Shown: piece after piece, positions 36,858-45,396 of the stretch
Position numbering within the stretch: position 1 is the stretch's first letter
How the letters are laid out: each line of letters begins with the position of its first letter
NCBI RefSeq assembly: GCF_003628125.1
Contig: NZ_RBZU01000010.1
Coordinates: 186,001-250,000, forward strand
Direction: 5' to 3'
Length of the DNA: 64,000 nucleotides
Source: Pararobbsia silviterrae
GTDB taxonomy: Bacteria > Pseudomonadota > Gammaproteobacteria > Burkholderiales > Burkholderiaceae
Notes under the pieces: model-generated
Told to the model about the DNA's origin: nothing
The model's database searches: none
What the model saw: the letters and a program-made list of their open reading frames with translations, nothing else
Position numbers and translations under genes: made by a program

Positions 36858-37271
36858 CGCGATGGCAGCGGGCGAGATCGACCGGAATCGGCCGGGGCGC
36901 GTCTCGCGCAGGACTCCGTGCGTTCCGAGTCGCTTCGGCTCGGCGGGCTCGATCGAATTTCGCCGCCTTGGCTGGGCTCGGTTCGACTTAGGCCGGCTTA
37001 GCTTCGCTCGACGCGGCTCGGCTTAGGTTCGCTTGGCTCGGATCGGTCGGGCTGATCGTATCGGTCGTACCGGTCGAGCCGGGTCGGATTATTAGCCTGC
37101 GTCGACAAGTCCTGGAGGCAATGCGCGATTTATCCGCCGCAGGGGCCTGCCCATAATCGATTCCAAGTTGAACGCGCGCTGAACGCAAGGCACACCGGCA
37201 GCCCCTGCCGACCCGACACGAAGCGCACCCTGAATCGAACCCCGGGCCCATCGCCCTTCGAGGACACCATC
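36858..37271. other. Intergenic region, 414 bases, with degenerate pentamer tract
   Basis: Roughly 36968-37080 reads as loosely in-phase 5-base units such as TCGGT, TCGGC, TTAGG and TTGGC with many substitutions, resembling an old, decayed version of the pentamer arrays elsewhere in the window. Downstream of it is the promoter region of the old yellow enzyme gene. No supported gene. Confidence 0.5.
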
Positions 37272-38396
37272 ATGAACACGCTCTTCTCCCCCGTGAACGT
37301 CGGTCCCTACTCCATCTCGCATCGCGTCGTGCTCGCCCCGCTCACGCGGATGCGCGCCGAAGCCGGCGCCGTTCCGGGCGCGTTGATGGCCGAATACTAT
37401 GCGCAGCGCGCGTCCGAGGGCGGCCTGCTGATCGGCGAAGCCACGATCGCCGCGCCCGGCGGTAATGGCTATCTCGGCGCACCCGGCCTCTACGACGACA
37501 GCCAGATCGCCGGCTGGAAGGCCGTGACCGACGCGGTTCACGCCAAGGGCGCCACGATCTTCGCGCAGATCTATCACGCGGGCCGTCAGTCCCACGTCGA
37601 TCTGCAACCCGACGGCGACGTGCCGGTCGGCCCGTCCGAAATCGTGCATAACGGCGCGGCTTATACGGCAGCCGGCTGGGTCGCGACGACGCCGAACCGC
37701 GCGCTGACGATCGACGAGATCCACGGCCTGACCGACAGCTTCCGCGCGGCGGCCGTGCGCGCCCGCGCAGCCGGATTCGACGGTGTCGAGCTGCATGCCG
37801 CGAACGGCTATCTGTTCGATCAGTTTCTGCAGGACGGCAGCAATACGCGCACCGACCTCTATGGCGGCTCGTTCGAGAACCGCGCGCGCTTCCTGATCGA
37901 AACGACGCGGGCCGTCATCGACGTCTGGGGCAGCGACCGCGTCGCCGTGCGCCTTGCGCCGAGCGGCGAATTCGGTGGCATGCACGATAGCGACCCGGTG
38001 GGCTTGTTCACGTACGTGGTCAGTGAACTCGACACGCTCGGCCTCGCGTATCTGCACATCATCGAACCGCGTGTCGTCGGCAACAGCATCAATGAAAAGC
38101 GCGACCAGAATCCCGTCGCGTCGCAGACCTTGCGCGCGGTATTCCACGGCACGATCATCGCGGCGGGCGGCTTCAAGCGCGCCGACGCGATCGCCGCGGT
38201 CGAAGCCGGTCATGCGGATCTCATCGCGTTCGGCCGCGATTTCCTCGCGAATCCGGACCTGCCTGAACGCCTGCGTCATAACCTGCCGCTGAACCCGTAC
38301 GATCGCGACACGTTCTACGGCGGCACGGAGGTCGGCTATGTCGACTATCCGTTCTATTCGGGTCAAGCGGCCTCGCGCGACGCGGTCGCAGCCTGA
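37272..38396 (+). CDS. Old yellow enzyme family alkene reductase
   Basis: This 374-residue FMN-dependent TIM-barrel oxidoreductase has the OYE hallmarks: LAPLTRMRA near residue 21, IYHAGRQSH near 102, substrate-binding His/Asn in ELHAANGYL near 179 and FLQDGSNTRTDLYGGSFENR. The phosphate-binding AFGRDFLANPDL is near 322. Such enzymes (NemA, XenA/B) reduce activated alkenes, nitro esters or N-ethylmaleimide with NAD(P)H. GAGGAC precedes ATG. A 15-base hairpin follows. No repressor gene of the NemR type is next to it. Confidence 0.92.
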   Translation: MNTLFSPVNVGPYSISHRVVLAPLTRMRAEAGAVPGALMAEYYAQRASEGGLLIGEATIAAPGGNGYLGAPGLYDDSQIAGWKAVTDAVHAKGATIFAQIYHAGRQSHVDLQPDGDVPVGPSEIVHNGAAYTAAGWVATTPNRALTIDEIHGLTDSFRAAAVRARAAGFDGVELHAANGYLFDQFLQDGSNTRTDLYGGSFENRARFLIETTRAVIDVWGSDRVAVRLAPSGEFGGMHDSDPVGLFTYVVSELDTLGLAYLHIIEPRVVGNSINEKRDQNPVASQTLRAVFHGTIIAAGGFKRADAIAAVEAGHADLIAFGRDFLANPDLPERLRHNLPLNPYDRDTFYGGTEVGYVDYPFYSGQAASRDAVAA

Positions 38397-38414
38397 ACGC
38401 GTCGTCGATTCGAA

Positions 38415-38454
38415 CCATGACGCCGCGCGTGTCGTTCATCGCGCGGCGTCATGG
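38415..38454. terminator. Strong hairpin between convergent genes
   Basis: Perfect 15-base arms (38415-38429 and 38440-38454) enclose a 10-base loop. The hairpin sits between the stop of the old yellow enzyme gene and the stop of the response regulator gene, and should terminate both. Confidence 0.8.
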
Positions 38455-38475
38455 CGTTGCTTCGCGTCACGGTGT

Positions 38476-39147
38476 TTATTCGGCGGATTCGACCAGGCTG
38501 TATCCGACGCTCGGCACGGCAACGAGTCTCACGCGCATGCCGAGGCTCTGGATCTTCGAGCGCAACCGCGATGCGAGCAGATTGAGATTCGACGGATTGA
38601 CGTCATCCTTGCCGGGCCAGACATATCGAACCAGCACATCGCGCGGGACGGCCGCCTCGCCTGCGCGAAGCAGGCACTCCATCATCAGGTACTCGTGGCG
38701 CGTGAGCTTGCAGCGGCACGCATCGTGCGCATAGGTCAGCGTTTCGGCATCGAGCGCGCTCAGGCGCGAGAACAAGCGCGGCGAACGCATGCGCAGCAGA
38801 CGCTTCATGCGTTCATTGAATTCGAGGAACGACACCGGCCGCTCGAATCCCGCATCCGCGCCGAGCTTGAGCAATGCGGTCCGATCCTCGGGCCGCAGGC
38901 GATCCGACACCGCGAGCAACACCACATCGCGCGCGACGCCCCTGAGCACCGCGACATCGTCCTGCAAGCGTTTCGAATCGGTCGGCGTGTCGGCGAGCAG
39001 CACGATCACGTCGAAGGCTTCCTCGGTCGCGGCAAATACGCCGTCGCGCACGTCGTCGAGTTCCTCGACGCTGTGCGACGCTTCGAGCAAGGCCTTCATC
39101 AGATACCGGGCGTCGGGGTGGTGGGCGGAAATCAGCAAAATGCGCAT
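38476..39147 (-). CDS. OmpR-like response regulator with pseudo-receiver domain
   Basis: This 223-residue protein has an N-terminal receiver-like domain (1-118) and a C-terminal OmpR winged helix (about 135-220, ending in RLVAVPSVGYSLVE). The receiver lacks conserved residues: the acidic pair after strand 1 reads SAHH, the phospho-Asp position after DVIVL is Leu51, and the usual KP motif is RP. Phosphorylation by a kinase is therefore unlikely. No histidine kinase gene is adjacent. Targets are unknown. Confidence 0.82.
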   Translation of the reverse strand: MRILLISAHHPDARYLMKALLEASHSVEELDDVRDGVFAATEEAFDVIVLLADTPTDSKRLQDDVAVLRGVARDVVLLAVSDRLRPEDRTALLKLGADAGFERPVSFLEFNERMKRLLRMRSPRLFSRLSALDAETLTYAHDACRCKLTRHEYLMMECLLRAGEAAVPRDVLVRYVWPGKDDVNPSNLNLLASRLRSKIQSLGMRVRLVAVPSVGYSLVESAE

Positions 39148-39448
39148 CGGTCGCGGCTCTTCTTCATGCTCGCGCCGGCGACGGTTCGACGGCCATCGCC
39201 ATCATTGCCGAATGGACCGTCGAATAACACTGAATAATTCTTTAACTTGGCTCGACAGCGACAACGCACGCGGCACAAACGCCGTCGTTCGCAGCGTCGT
39301 CGCGTCGTCGCGTCGTCGTGTTGCTGTGTTGCTGTGTTGCTGTGTCAATGCGTCAATGCGTCAATGCGTCAATGCGTCAATGCGTGGAGCATTGTGCTCG
39401 TCGCATGACGCATCCGCGCGCATCGCAATGCACGCCGACAATCGCGCT
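39148..39448. other. Intergenic region, 301 bases, dominated by octamer array
   Basis: It separates the start of the response regulator from the 3' end of the beta-barrel gene. The octamer repeat at 39295-39382 makes up almost a third of it. The remainder upstream of the regulator is moderately AT-rich and may be its promoter. No supported gene. Confidence 0.55.
39295..39382. repeat. In-phase octamer array of 11 units
   Basis: Eleven 8-base units in strict phase: CGTCGTCG x3, TGTTGCTG x3, TGTCAATG x1, CGTCAATG x4. The unit sequence changes along the array, but the 8-base period is kept without insertion or deletion. Confidence 0.97.
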
Positions 39449-40453
39449 CTACCAGCGATATCCGATGCCCGCGACAATCACGTCCGTATCCGCGTTGTAG
39501 TGCGTGACGACGCGATTCCATGTGATCCGCGTATCCCAGTGATCGGTCCATCGATATGTACCTGAGATCGACACCAATCCAGAAACTTTGCCTCTGCTGG
39601 CCGTCTCCGATTCGGGGCCGTTTGCGATATTGAGCGCATAGTACGGGCCCGCGCCGACGCCGACCGTGACCGTATCGTTGAAAAACACGCGGGTCGCCCA
39701 GAGTTGAGCATAGAGGCCGTCGCGCTGGACGTCATCGGAGCTGCCCTGATGGAGATACCCCGCGCTGACATCGAGCCAGCTCAACAGACCGTGCCGATAG
39801 TCGATCCCGGCCGCGAACGCGACAGGCGAGCTCGGTGAGTTGAGGATCGTGCGGCCGCCGTAGACCGTGACCTCGTTGTCCGTGACGGGCGACGTGCGCC
39901 GGATGGGCCAGTCGCGTGGCCCCTGCTGATCGGGCGGATCGAGCTGATAGCCGATACCGATCAGCACGGCTGACGAGTCGGGTCCGTTCGACACGTGGAT
40001 GCGGTCGAGCTGAAGCTGCGCGATCCAGCGATTCGACGCGTAGTACGCGGCGCGCAGGCTGTAGATCGCGCCCCAGCCGTGCTCGTCCTCGTATGTGCCG
40101 TTCGCATAGCCCGTGACGGTGTCGAAATAGCGGTACGGCCCGACGCCTGCGGAGATCACGAGCTTGCGATCCAACAACGGCCAGCGCGCCCATAACTGCA
40201 CGGTTCGCCCGTCGCGATGATTGTCGGGCACGTGACCTTCATTGAGCCACATGAAGCTCACGGCGAAGAAATTGCCGAGGCCCTCCTGGTATTCGAGCGC
40301 CCATGAATAGGTGCGGTCGTTCGAGACCTGTGCAGCGCCCGCGAAGGCGGAAAGCTCCTGAGCGCAAGCATGTGAACTGAACAACGCGCCGAGCGCGCCA
40401 CCCACTGAAATCGTGCAACTCAACCACTGCTGAAATGCCCTTCCGGGACGCAT
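39449..40453 (-). CDS. Outer-membrane beta-barrel with tandem PagL-like repeats
   Basis: This 334-residue protein has a signal peptide (cleavage near residue 32, after ACAQ) and two homologous halves (about 33-171 and 193-334). Aligned landmarks are RDGRTVQLWARW with RDGLYAQLWATR, ISAGVGPYRYF with VGVGAGPYYAL, and IGIGYQL with AGIGYRW. The first half has RIHVSNG, matching the His-x-Ser-Asn motif of lipid A 3-O-deacylase PagL; the second half has VVTHYNA and lacks it. The PagL Glu at His+14 is not conserved. The C-terminal Trp fits outer-membrane insertion. The ATG at 40453 has GGGAG upstream. Confidence 0.75.
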   Translation of the reverse strand: MRPGRAFQQWLSCTISVGGALGALFSSHACAQELSAFAGAAQVSNDRTYSWALEYQEGLGNFFAVSFMWLNEGHVPDNHRDGRTVQLWARWPLLDRKLVISAGVGPYRYFDTVTGYANGTYEDEHGWGAIYSLRAAYYASNRWIAQLQLDRIHVSNGPDSSAVLIGIGYQLDPPDQQGPRDWPIRRTSPVTDNEVTVYGGRTILNSPSSPVAFAAGIDYRHGLLSWLDVSAGYLHQGSSDDVQRDGLYAQLWATRVFFNDTVTVGVGAGPYYALNIANGPESETASRGKVSGLVSISGTYRWTDHWDTRITWNRVVTHYNADTDVIVAGIGYRW

Positions 40454-40988
40454 CGAAACTCCCATGTCACGCGGCCCGCGACGTCTGCGATATGTAAAAC
40501 AGCTTACATGGGCGCATGTTGCCGTGCCGCACGGGGTCCGCGCGAATGGCCGAATACGATGCCTGGGAGATATCCGATCATGCGACGAGAAGACACATCC
40601 GGAATCGAAATAATCAATAGAGACGCGGATCGGCGCGCGTAACGAATGGTGACCCCATGCCTGACGGGCATGGATGCTCCCTATGTTTCGGAGCGTTTCG
40701 AAGCTGACAGGCCTGACAGGTTCAAGGCGCGTCTCGCCATGCGTCGGACTTCAGATCATGCCGTTCCAGAACGCCGTACTCTGAATCGGCCTTCGCCCAT
40801 GGCGCCGAAAAATAAATCTTTACACTTTCGCGCGCTCGCTTTTCGCGTCGAGCCGCGTTAAACGCGCAGGTCACGGACACCTCGACGAGCGGCGTTATCC
40901 AACCGTAATCGTCGTCGATTCATGTCTGTAAGCCGACGTGCCGATAATCACCCGAGCACGCACGCAACGCGTTACTGAAGGAACACGC
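40454..40988. other. Intergenic region, 535 bases, between divergent genes
   Basis: It contains an inverted repeat (40492-40509) close to the barrel gene and a 7-base stem hairpin (CCATGCC/GGCATGG, 40655-40673). An AT-rich pocket near 40806-40830 may belong to the DUF1800 promoter. No supported gene; a 71-codon frame at 40646 has no family or ribosome-site support. Confidence 0.5.
40492..40509. promoter_or_regulatory. Inverted repeat upstream of the beta-barrel gene
   Basis: ATGTAA and TTACAT arms with a 6-base spacer lie 39 bases before the barrel start. The site is symmetrical and overlaps the expected promoter position, so an operator is plausible; the regulator is unknown. Confidence 0.5.
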
Positions 40989-42539
40989 ATGGCGAACGAT
41001 CCCGCGCTGACATCCGGCGCCATCGCTCTGAACCGATTCGGTCTCGGCGCACGCGCCAACGAGCCCGTCCCCACGGATCCGAAGCGTTGGCTGCTGTCCC
41101 AATTCGACGCCTACGATCCCGCACCGCCCGCGTGGCGCGATCAACCGTCGAGCCTGGCGATCGCGGCGGACCTCGAAACGCAGCGCGCGCAGGCCATGGC
41201 CATGGCCATGGCCAATGCAAGTGCGAGTGCGAGTGCGAGTGCCGCGGCCAGTGCGAGCGCCAGTCCAGGCGTCCATGCAAGCGCCGCCGCGTCATCGAAC
41301 GCGCCGGCCCAGAACATGGCGCGACAGCCGTTCGGCGCACCGCGCAACAACGACGCCGTACGCAAAGCCGAACGCGTGGCCGCGAACCAGGCCGCGCGCG
41401 TCGCCTCGCGCGACACCTACCGCGATGCCGTCGACGCGCGCGTGCTCAGTGCCCTCACGACGGGCACGCCGTTCATCGAGCGCCTCGTGCATTTCTGGTC
41501 GAATCATTTCGCGGTCTCGATCGACAAGAGCCCGCTCGCGGCCTACGCGGGCGCCTTCGAGGCCGAAGCGATCCGCCCGCACGTGCTCGGCCGCTTCGAA
41601 GACATGCTCGTCGCGGTCGAACGTCATCCGGCAATGCAATTCTTCCTCGACCAGAACGGCTCGATCGGTCCCGATAGCGCGACCGGCCTGCGCGCAGCCC
41701 AGCGCGATCCCGCGCACAAGCGCGGTCTCAACGAAAACCTTGCGCGCGAGATCATGGAGCTCCATACGCTCGGCGTGCGTACCGGCTATACGCAAGACGA
41801 CGTCACCGAATTCGCCCGCGCGATGACGGGCTGGAGCATCGCGGGCGCGAAGGGCCCGCAGCCCGGCAACGCGCCCAACGGCAGCTTCGTGTTCCGGCCC
41901 GACGTCCACGAACCCGGCGTGCGCACGATCATGGGCCATCGCTACCCGCAGCCCGGCGAAGCGCAAACGCTCGCGATCCTGCACGACCTCTCGACGATGC
42001 CCGCAACCGCGCAACACATCGCGACCAAACTCGCGCGGCACTTCATCGCCGACACGCCGCCGCCCGATGCCGTCGATTCGCTCGCGCTCGCCTATATGCG
42101 CAGCGGCGGCGATCTGCCGACCGTCTATCGCGCGCTCATCGACGCGCCGCAAGCGTGGTCGCCCGCGGCCGTCAAGTTCAAGACGCCCTGGGAATGGACG
42201 CTCTCGTCGCTGCGCGGGCTCGGCGTGCGCGATCTCGGCACGATGCAGCCCGCGCCGCTGCTCACGCAGCTCGGACAGCAAACCTGGCGTCCGGGCTCGC
42301 CCGCGGGATACGACGACATTGCCGCGAGCTGGGCCGCGCCCGATGCGCTCGTACGCCGCGTCGAAGCCGCGCAGCGTCTTGCCGCGCGTTTCGGCGACCG
42401 CGCCGATCCGCGCGAACTCGGTCAACAACTGCTCGCGGGCTCGCTCAGCGATGCGACCGGACTCGCCGTATCGCGCGCGGAAAGCACTTCGACCGCGATT
42501 GCGCTGCTGCTCGTGTCACCCGATTTTCAACGGAGATAA
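40989..42539 (+). CDS. DUF1800 family protein
   Basis: This 516-residue DUF1800 protein has the family N-terminus AIALNRFGLGAR and core motifs LVHFWSNHFAVS near 155, GLNENLAREIMELHTLGVRTGYTQDDVTEFARAMTGW near 250-290 and MGHRYPQPGE near 315. Residues about 69-92 are a low-complexity Ala-Met/Ala-Ser tract encoded by a hexamer repeat. No signal peptide is seen. AAGGA precedes ATG. The stop is five bases before a DUF1501 gene; the two families are regularly adjacent and thought to work together, but the function is unknown. Confidence 0.9.
   Translation: MANDPALTSGAIALNRFGLGARANEPVPTDPKRWLLSQFDAYDPAPPAWRDQPSSLAIAADLETQRAQAMAMAMANASASASASAAASASASPGVHASAAASSNAPAQNMARQPFGAPRNNDAVRKAERVAANQAARVASRDTYRDAVDARVLSALTTGTPFIERLVHFWSNHFAVSIDKSPLAAYAGAFEAEAIRPHVLGRFEDMLVAVERHPAMQFFLDQNGSIGPDSATGLRAAQRDPAHKRGLNENLAREIMELHTLGVRTGYTQDDVTEFARAMTGWSIAGAKGPQPGNAPNGSFVFRPDVHEPGVRTIMGHRYPQPGEAQTLAILHDLSTMPATAQHIATKLARHFIADTPPPDAVDSLALAYMRSGGDLPTVYRALIDAPQAWSPAAVKFKTPWEWTLSSLRGLGVRDLGTMQPAPLLTQLGQQTWRPGSPAGYDDIAASWAAPDALVRRVEAAQRLAARFGDRADPRELGQQLLAGSLSDATGLAVSRAESTSTAIALLLVSPDFQRR
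41193..41264 (+). repeat. Coding hexamer array in the DUF1800 gene
   Basis: Twelve in-frame 6-base units, each beginning GC (GCCATG x3, GCCAAT, GCAAGT, GCGAGT x3, GCCGCG, GCCAGT, GCGAGC, GCCAGT), encode Ala-Met, Ala-Asn and Ala-Ser dipeptides. Copy changes would not shift the frame. Confidence 0.93.
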
Positions 42540-42544
42540 CCGCG

Positions 42545-43693
42545 ATGATCGATCGCCGCACTTTTATTCGTCTGGCCGCCGCCGGCGCGGGCGCGATGCT
42601 CGTCGGACCGCATATCGCGTTCGCGCGCGTCGAAACCGATCGCCGGTTCGTCTTCGTGATCCAGCGCGGCGCGGCGGACGGCCTCCATATCGTCGTGCCC
42701 TATGGCGATCCCGCCTATGCGACGCTGCGCGGATCGCTCGCGGTCGACACGACGTCCGCGCCGAAGCTCGACGGTATGTTCGCGCTACATCCTTCACTCA
42801 CGCAGATCGCGGCGATGTATGCGTCGCACGAAGCCTTGTTCGTGCACGCCGTCGCCTCGCCGTATCGCGACCGTTCGCACTTCGATGGACAGAACGTCCT
42901 CGAAACGGGCGGCACCGCCGCTTATCAGCTCAAGGACGGCTGGCTCAACCGGCTCGTGGGCCTGCTGCCCGCGACGCGCGACAACGCGATCGCGTTCGCG
43001 CCGACCGTGCCGATGGCGCTGCGCGGTCCGGCATCGGTCGCCTCGTATGCGGCGTCGGGCTTGCCGCCCGCGCCCGACGATCTGCTCATGCGCGTCTCGC
43101 AACTGTATGAACACGACGCACAGTTACACCCGCTCTGGGACGCCGCGATGACCGCGCGCGGACTCGCGGCCGACGCGGGCGCGCGCCAGGACGCCGCGAG
43201 CGTCGGCAAGCTCGCCGCGGGTTTTCTCGCACGCGACGACGGACCGCGTATCGCGATGATCGAGACAGGCGGATGGGATACGCATAGCGCGCAAGCCGGG
43301 CGGCTCACGACGCAACTCAAGGCGCTCGACGCGATGATCGCCGCGCTGCGCGACGGACTCGGGCCGACCTGGAGCAAGACTACGGTCCTCGTCGCCACCG
43401 AGTTCGGCCGCACCGCGGCGCCGAACGGCACGGCCGGCACTGACCACGGCACGGGTTCGGTCGCGATGCTGATCGGCGGCGCGGTCGCGGGCGGACGCGT
43501 CGTCGCAGATTGGCCGGGCCTCGCACCCGCGAATCTCTATGAAGGCCGCGATCTGAAGCCGACCGCTTCGCTCGATGCGCTGATCGCGGGCGCCGCGAGC
43601 GAGAGCCTCGGCCTCGATCCGCATCGGACTGCGGCCGCGCTGTTCGCGCGCGTCGGCGGCATCCGGCCCGTCGGGGGATTGATTCGAACGTGA
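42545..43693 (+). CDS. DUF1501 family Tat-exported protein
   Basis: This 382-residue DUF1501 protein (sulfatase/alkaline-phosphatase-like fold) has a twin-arginine signal (DRRTFIRLA, residues 3-11, then a hydrophobic stretch ending IAFA). The core motifs are RGAADGLHIVVPYGDP near 41, HDTH-type WDTHSAQ near 244 and ATEFGRT near 282 followed by GTDHGTGSVAMLIGG. GGAGA upstream of ATG overlaps the end of the DUF1800 gene. Tat export implies folding, possibly metal loading, in the cytoplasm. Enzymatic activity unknown. Confidence 0.9.
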   Translation: MIDRRTFIRLAAAGAGAMLVGPHIAFARVETDRRFVFVIQRGAADGLHIVVPYGDPAYATLRGSLAVDTTSAPKLDGMFALHPSLTQIAAMYASHEALFVHAVASPYRDRSHFDGQNVLETGGTAAYQLKDGWLNRLVGLLPATRDNAIAFAPTVPMALRGPASVASYAASGLPPAPDDLLMRVSQLYEHDAQLHPLWDAAMTARGLAADAGARQDAASVGKLAAGFLARDDGPRIAMIETGGWDTHSAQAGRLTTQLKALDAMIAALRDGLGPTWSKTTVLVATEFGRTAAPNGTAGTDHGTGSVAMLIGGAVAGGRVVADWPGLAPANLYEGRDLKPTASLDALIAGAASESLGLDPHRTAAALFARVGGIRPVGGLIRT

Positions 43694-43820
43694 TGGGCGG
43701 CACGCATCGGGAGCGGCGTACACCGATGACGCACCGCATGAAGAACGGTCCGCCTCGATGCGCGTCCGTCGATCACGGCGCGCGCACCGCATCCCGACGT
43801 CCGCATCGTCTCGCCGATCG

Positions 43821-45395
43821 TCAAGGACTCGACGACGACCCTTGCGCCGCAGATGCGGGAAGCGCGGTCCCCGCATCCGTCTGTGCCGCCGCATCGGCCT
43901 TCGCCTCGGCTTCGATGACCCATCCGCCGCCCATTGCCTTATAGAGCGTCACGAGCGACGTGAGAACGAGGCTATGCGTCTGCGCGACGCTCAATTGCGC
44001 GCTGAACAGACTGCGCTCCGCGTCGAGCACCTCGATATAGCTCGTATAGCCGCCCTCGTAACGCATTCGCGCCATATGGGCATACGTCGTCAACGCATCG
44101 ACCTGACGCGATTGCGAGGCAAGCTGCTCGCGCGACTTCTGGACGCCGATCAGCGTGTCGTCGACTTCCTGAAACGCTGTCTGTACTGTCTTCTCGTACG
44201 TATAGAGCGCCTGTTGCTGCTGCGCCTCGGCCTGCCGAACCTGGCCCGTGATATTGCCCGCCGTGAAGATCGGCTGCGCAACGGAGCCCGCGAGCGACCA
44301 GAACTTCGTCGGTCCCGTGAACAGATTCGACAATTGCGCACTCTCGGTGCCGAGCACGCCCGTCAACGAGATCTGCGGGAAATAGAGCGCGCGCGCCGCG
44401 CCGATCAACGCATTCGCGGCGACCAGATCCTGTTCGGCGCCGAGCACGTCGGGCCGGCGTTCGAGCAGATCGGACGGCAACCCCGCAGGCAGCACGGGCG
44501 CATTGAGCGCATCGATCGAGCGGCCGCGCGCGATCGGCCCGGGATTGCGGCCGAGCAATACCGACAACGCATCTTCTTGCTGCGCGATCTGCGCCTCGAT
44601 CTGCGGCACCGTCGCCGCCGACGCCTCGTATTCGGACTGGCTCTGCGCAAGCTCCATCTGCGAGATCTCGCCGCCGTTGAAACGCAACGTGAACACGTGG
44701 ACGGAATCGGCGCGACTCGCTGTCGTCTCTTTCGCGATTTCGAGCTGCGCATCGAGCGCGCGCAAATTGACATAGCCCGATGCGACCGATGCGACGAGCG
44801 CGAGAATCGTCGCGCGGCGGCCTTCGACGCTCGACAGCACGCTCGCGCGCGCCGCCTCCGTTTCGCGGCGGATCCGCCCGAACAGATCGATCTCCCATGA
44901 CACGCCGAGCGTCGCGTCGAATGCGTTGCCGACCGGACTCGCACCACGCGGCAACAGCGCCGCCTGCGTCTGATCGAGACGCTGCCGCTGCGCGTCGAAA
45001 CCCGCGCTGACTTGCGGAAAGAATTGCGAACGCGTCTGCACGAATTGCGCGCGATATTGATCGACTCGCGCAGCGGCGATCTTGACGTCCTTGTTGTTCG
45101 CCAGGGCCGTCGCGATCAGATCGTTGAGCACGGGATCGTTGAATTGCTCCCACCAAGCCGCGTCGGCGACGGCCGACATCTCCGTGTCCGCGAAGCGGAA
45201 GTTCGCGGGCACTTCGACTTTCGGCCGCGCATAGTCGGGGCCGAGCGTGCACGCGCCCAGGCTCATGATCATCGATGCACCCGCGAGCACGGCGCGTATC
45301 GATACGCGCCGCGCCGCGCGGCCTCGCGAACCCGGCCGTTGCCCGCTCCCGGTTTTGCCGGACGCGTTCGCATGCATGACGATCGGGGCCTTCAT
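43821..45395 (-). CDS. RND efflux outer-membrane factor (OprM/NodT family lipoprotein)
   Basis: This 524-residue outer-membrane channel is a TolC-like trimer subunit with the lipobox LGAC near residue 48, followed by TLGPDYARP. Two homologous outer-membrane-factor repeats are present (for example WWEQFNDPVLNDLI and VSWEIDLFGRIRRETEAA, then LLERRPDVLGAEQDLVAANALIG). The C-terminus has an Ala/Ser-rich tail. The ATG at 45395 is one base past the pump gene stop. It is third in the adaptor-pump-channel operon and should complete the tripartite efflux machine. Confidence 0.93.
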   Translation of the reverse strand: MKAPIVMHANASGKTGSGQRPGSRGRAARRVSIRAVLAGASMIMSLGACTLGPDYARPKVEVPANFRFADTEMSAVADAAWWEQFNDPVLNDLIATALANNKDVKIAAARVDQYRAQFVQTRSQFFPQVSAGFDAQRQRLDQTQAALLPRGASPVGNAFDATLGVSWEIDLFGRIRRETEAARASVLSSVEGRRATILALVASVASGYVNLRALDAQLEIAKETTASRADSVHVFTLRFNGGEISQMELAQSQSEYEASAATVPQIEAQIAQQEDALSVLLGRNPGPIARGRSIDALNAPVLPAGLPSDLLERRPDVLGAEQDLVAANALIGAARALYFPQISLTGVLGTESAQLSNLFTGPTKFWSLAGSVAQPIFTAGNITGQVRQAEAQQQQALYTYEKTVQTAFQEVDDTLIGVQKSREQLASQSRQVDALTTYAHMARMRYEGGYTSYIEVLDAERSLFSAQLSVAQTHSLVLTSLVTLYKAMGGGWVIEAEAKADAAAQTDAGTALPASAAQGSSSSP

Positions 45396-45396
45396 C

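Noticed and set aside
40646-40861. 71-residue ORF in the barrel-DUF1800 gap
   Set aside because: No family resemblance, poor start context, and it overlaps a hairpin.
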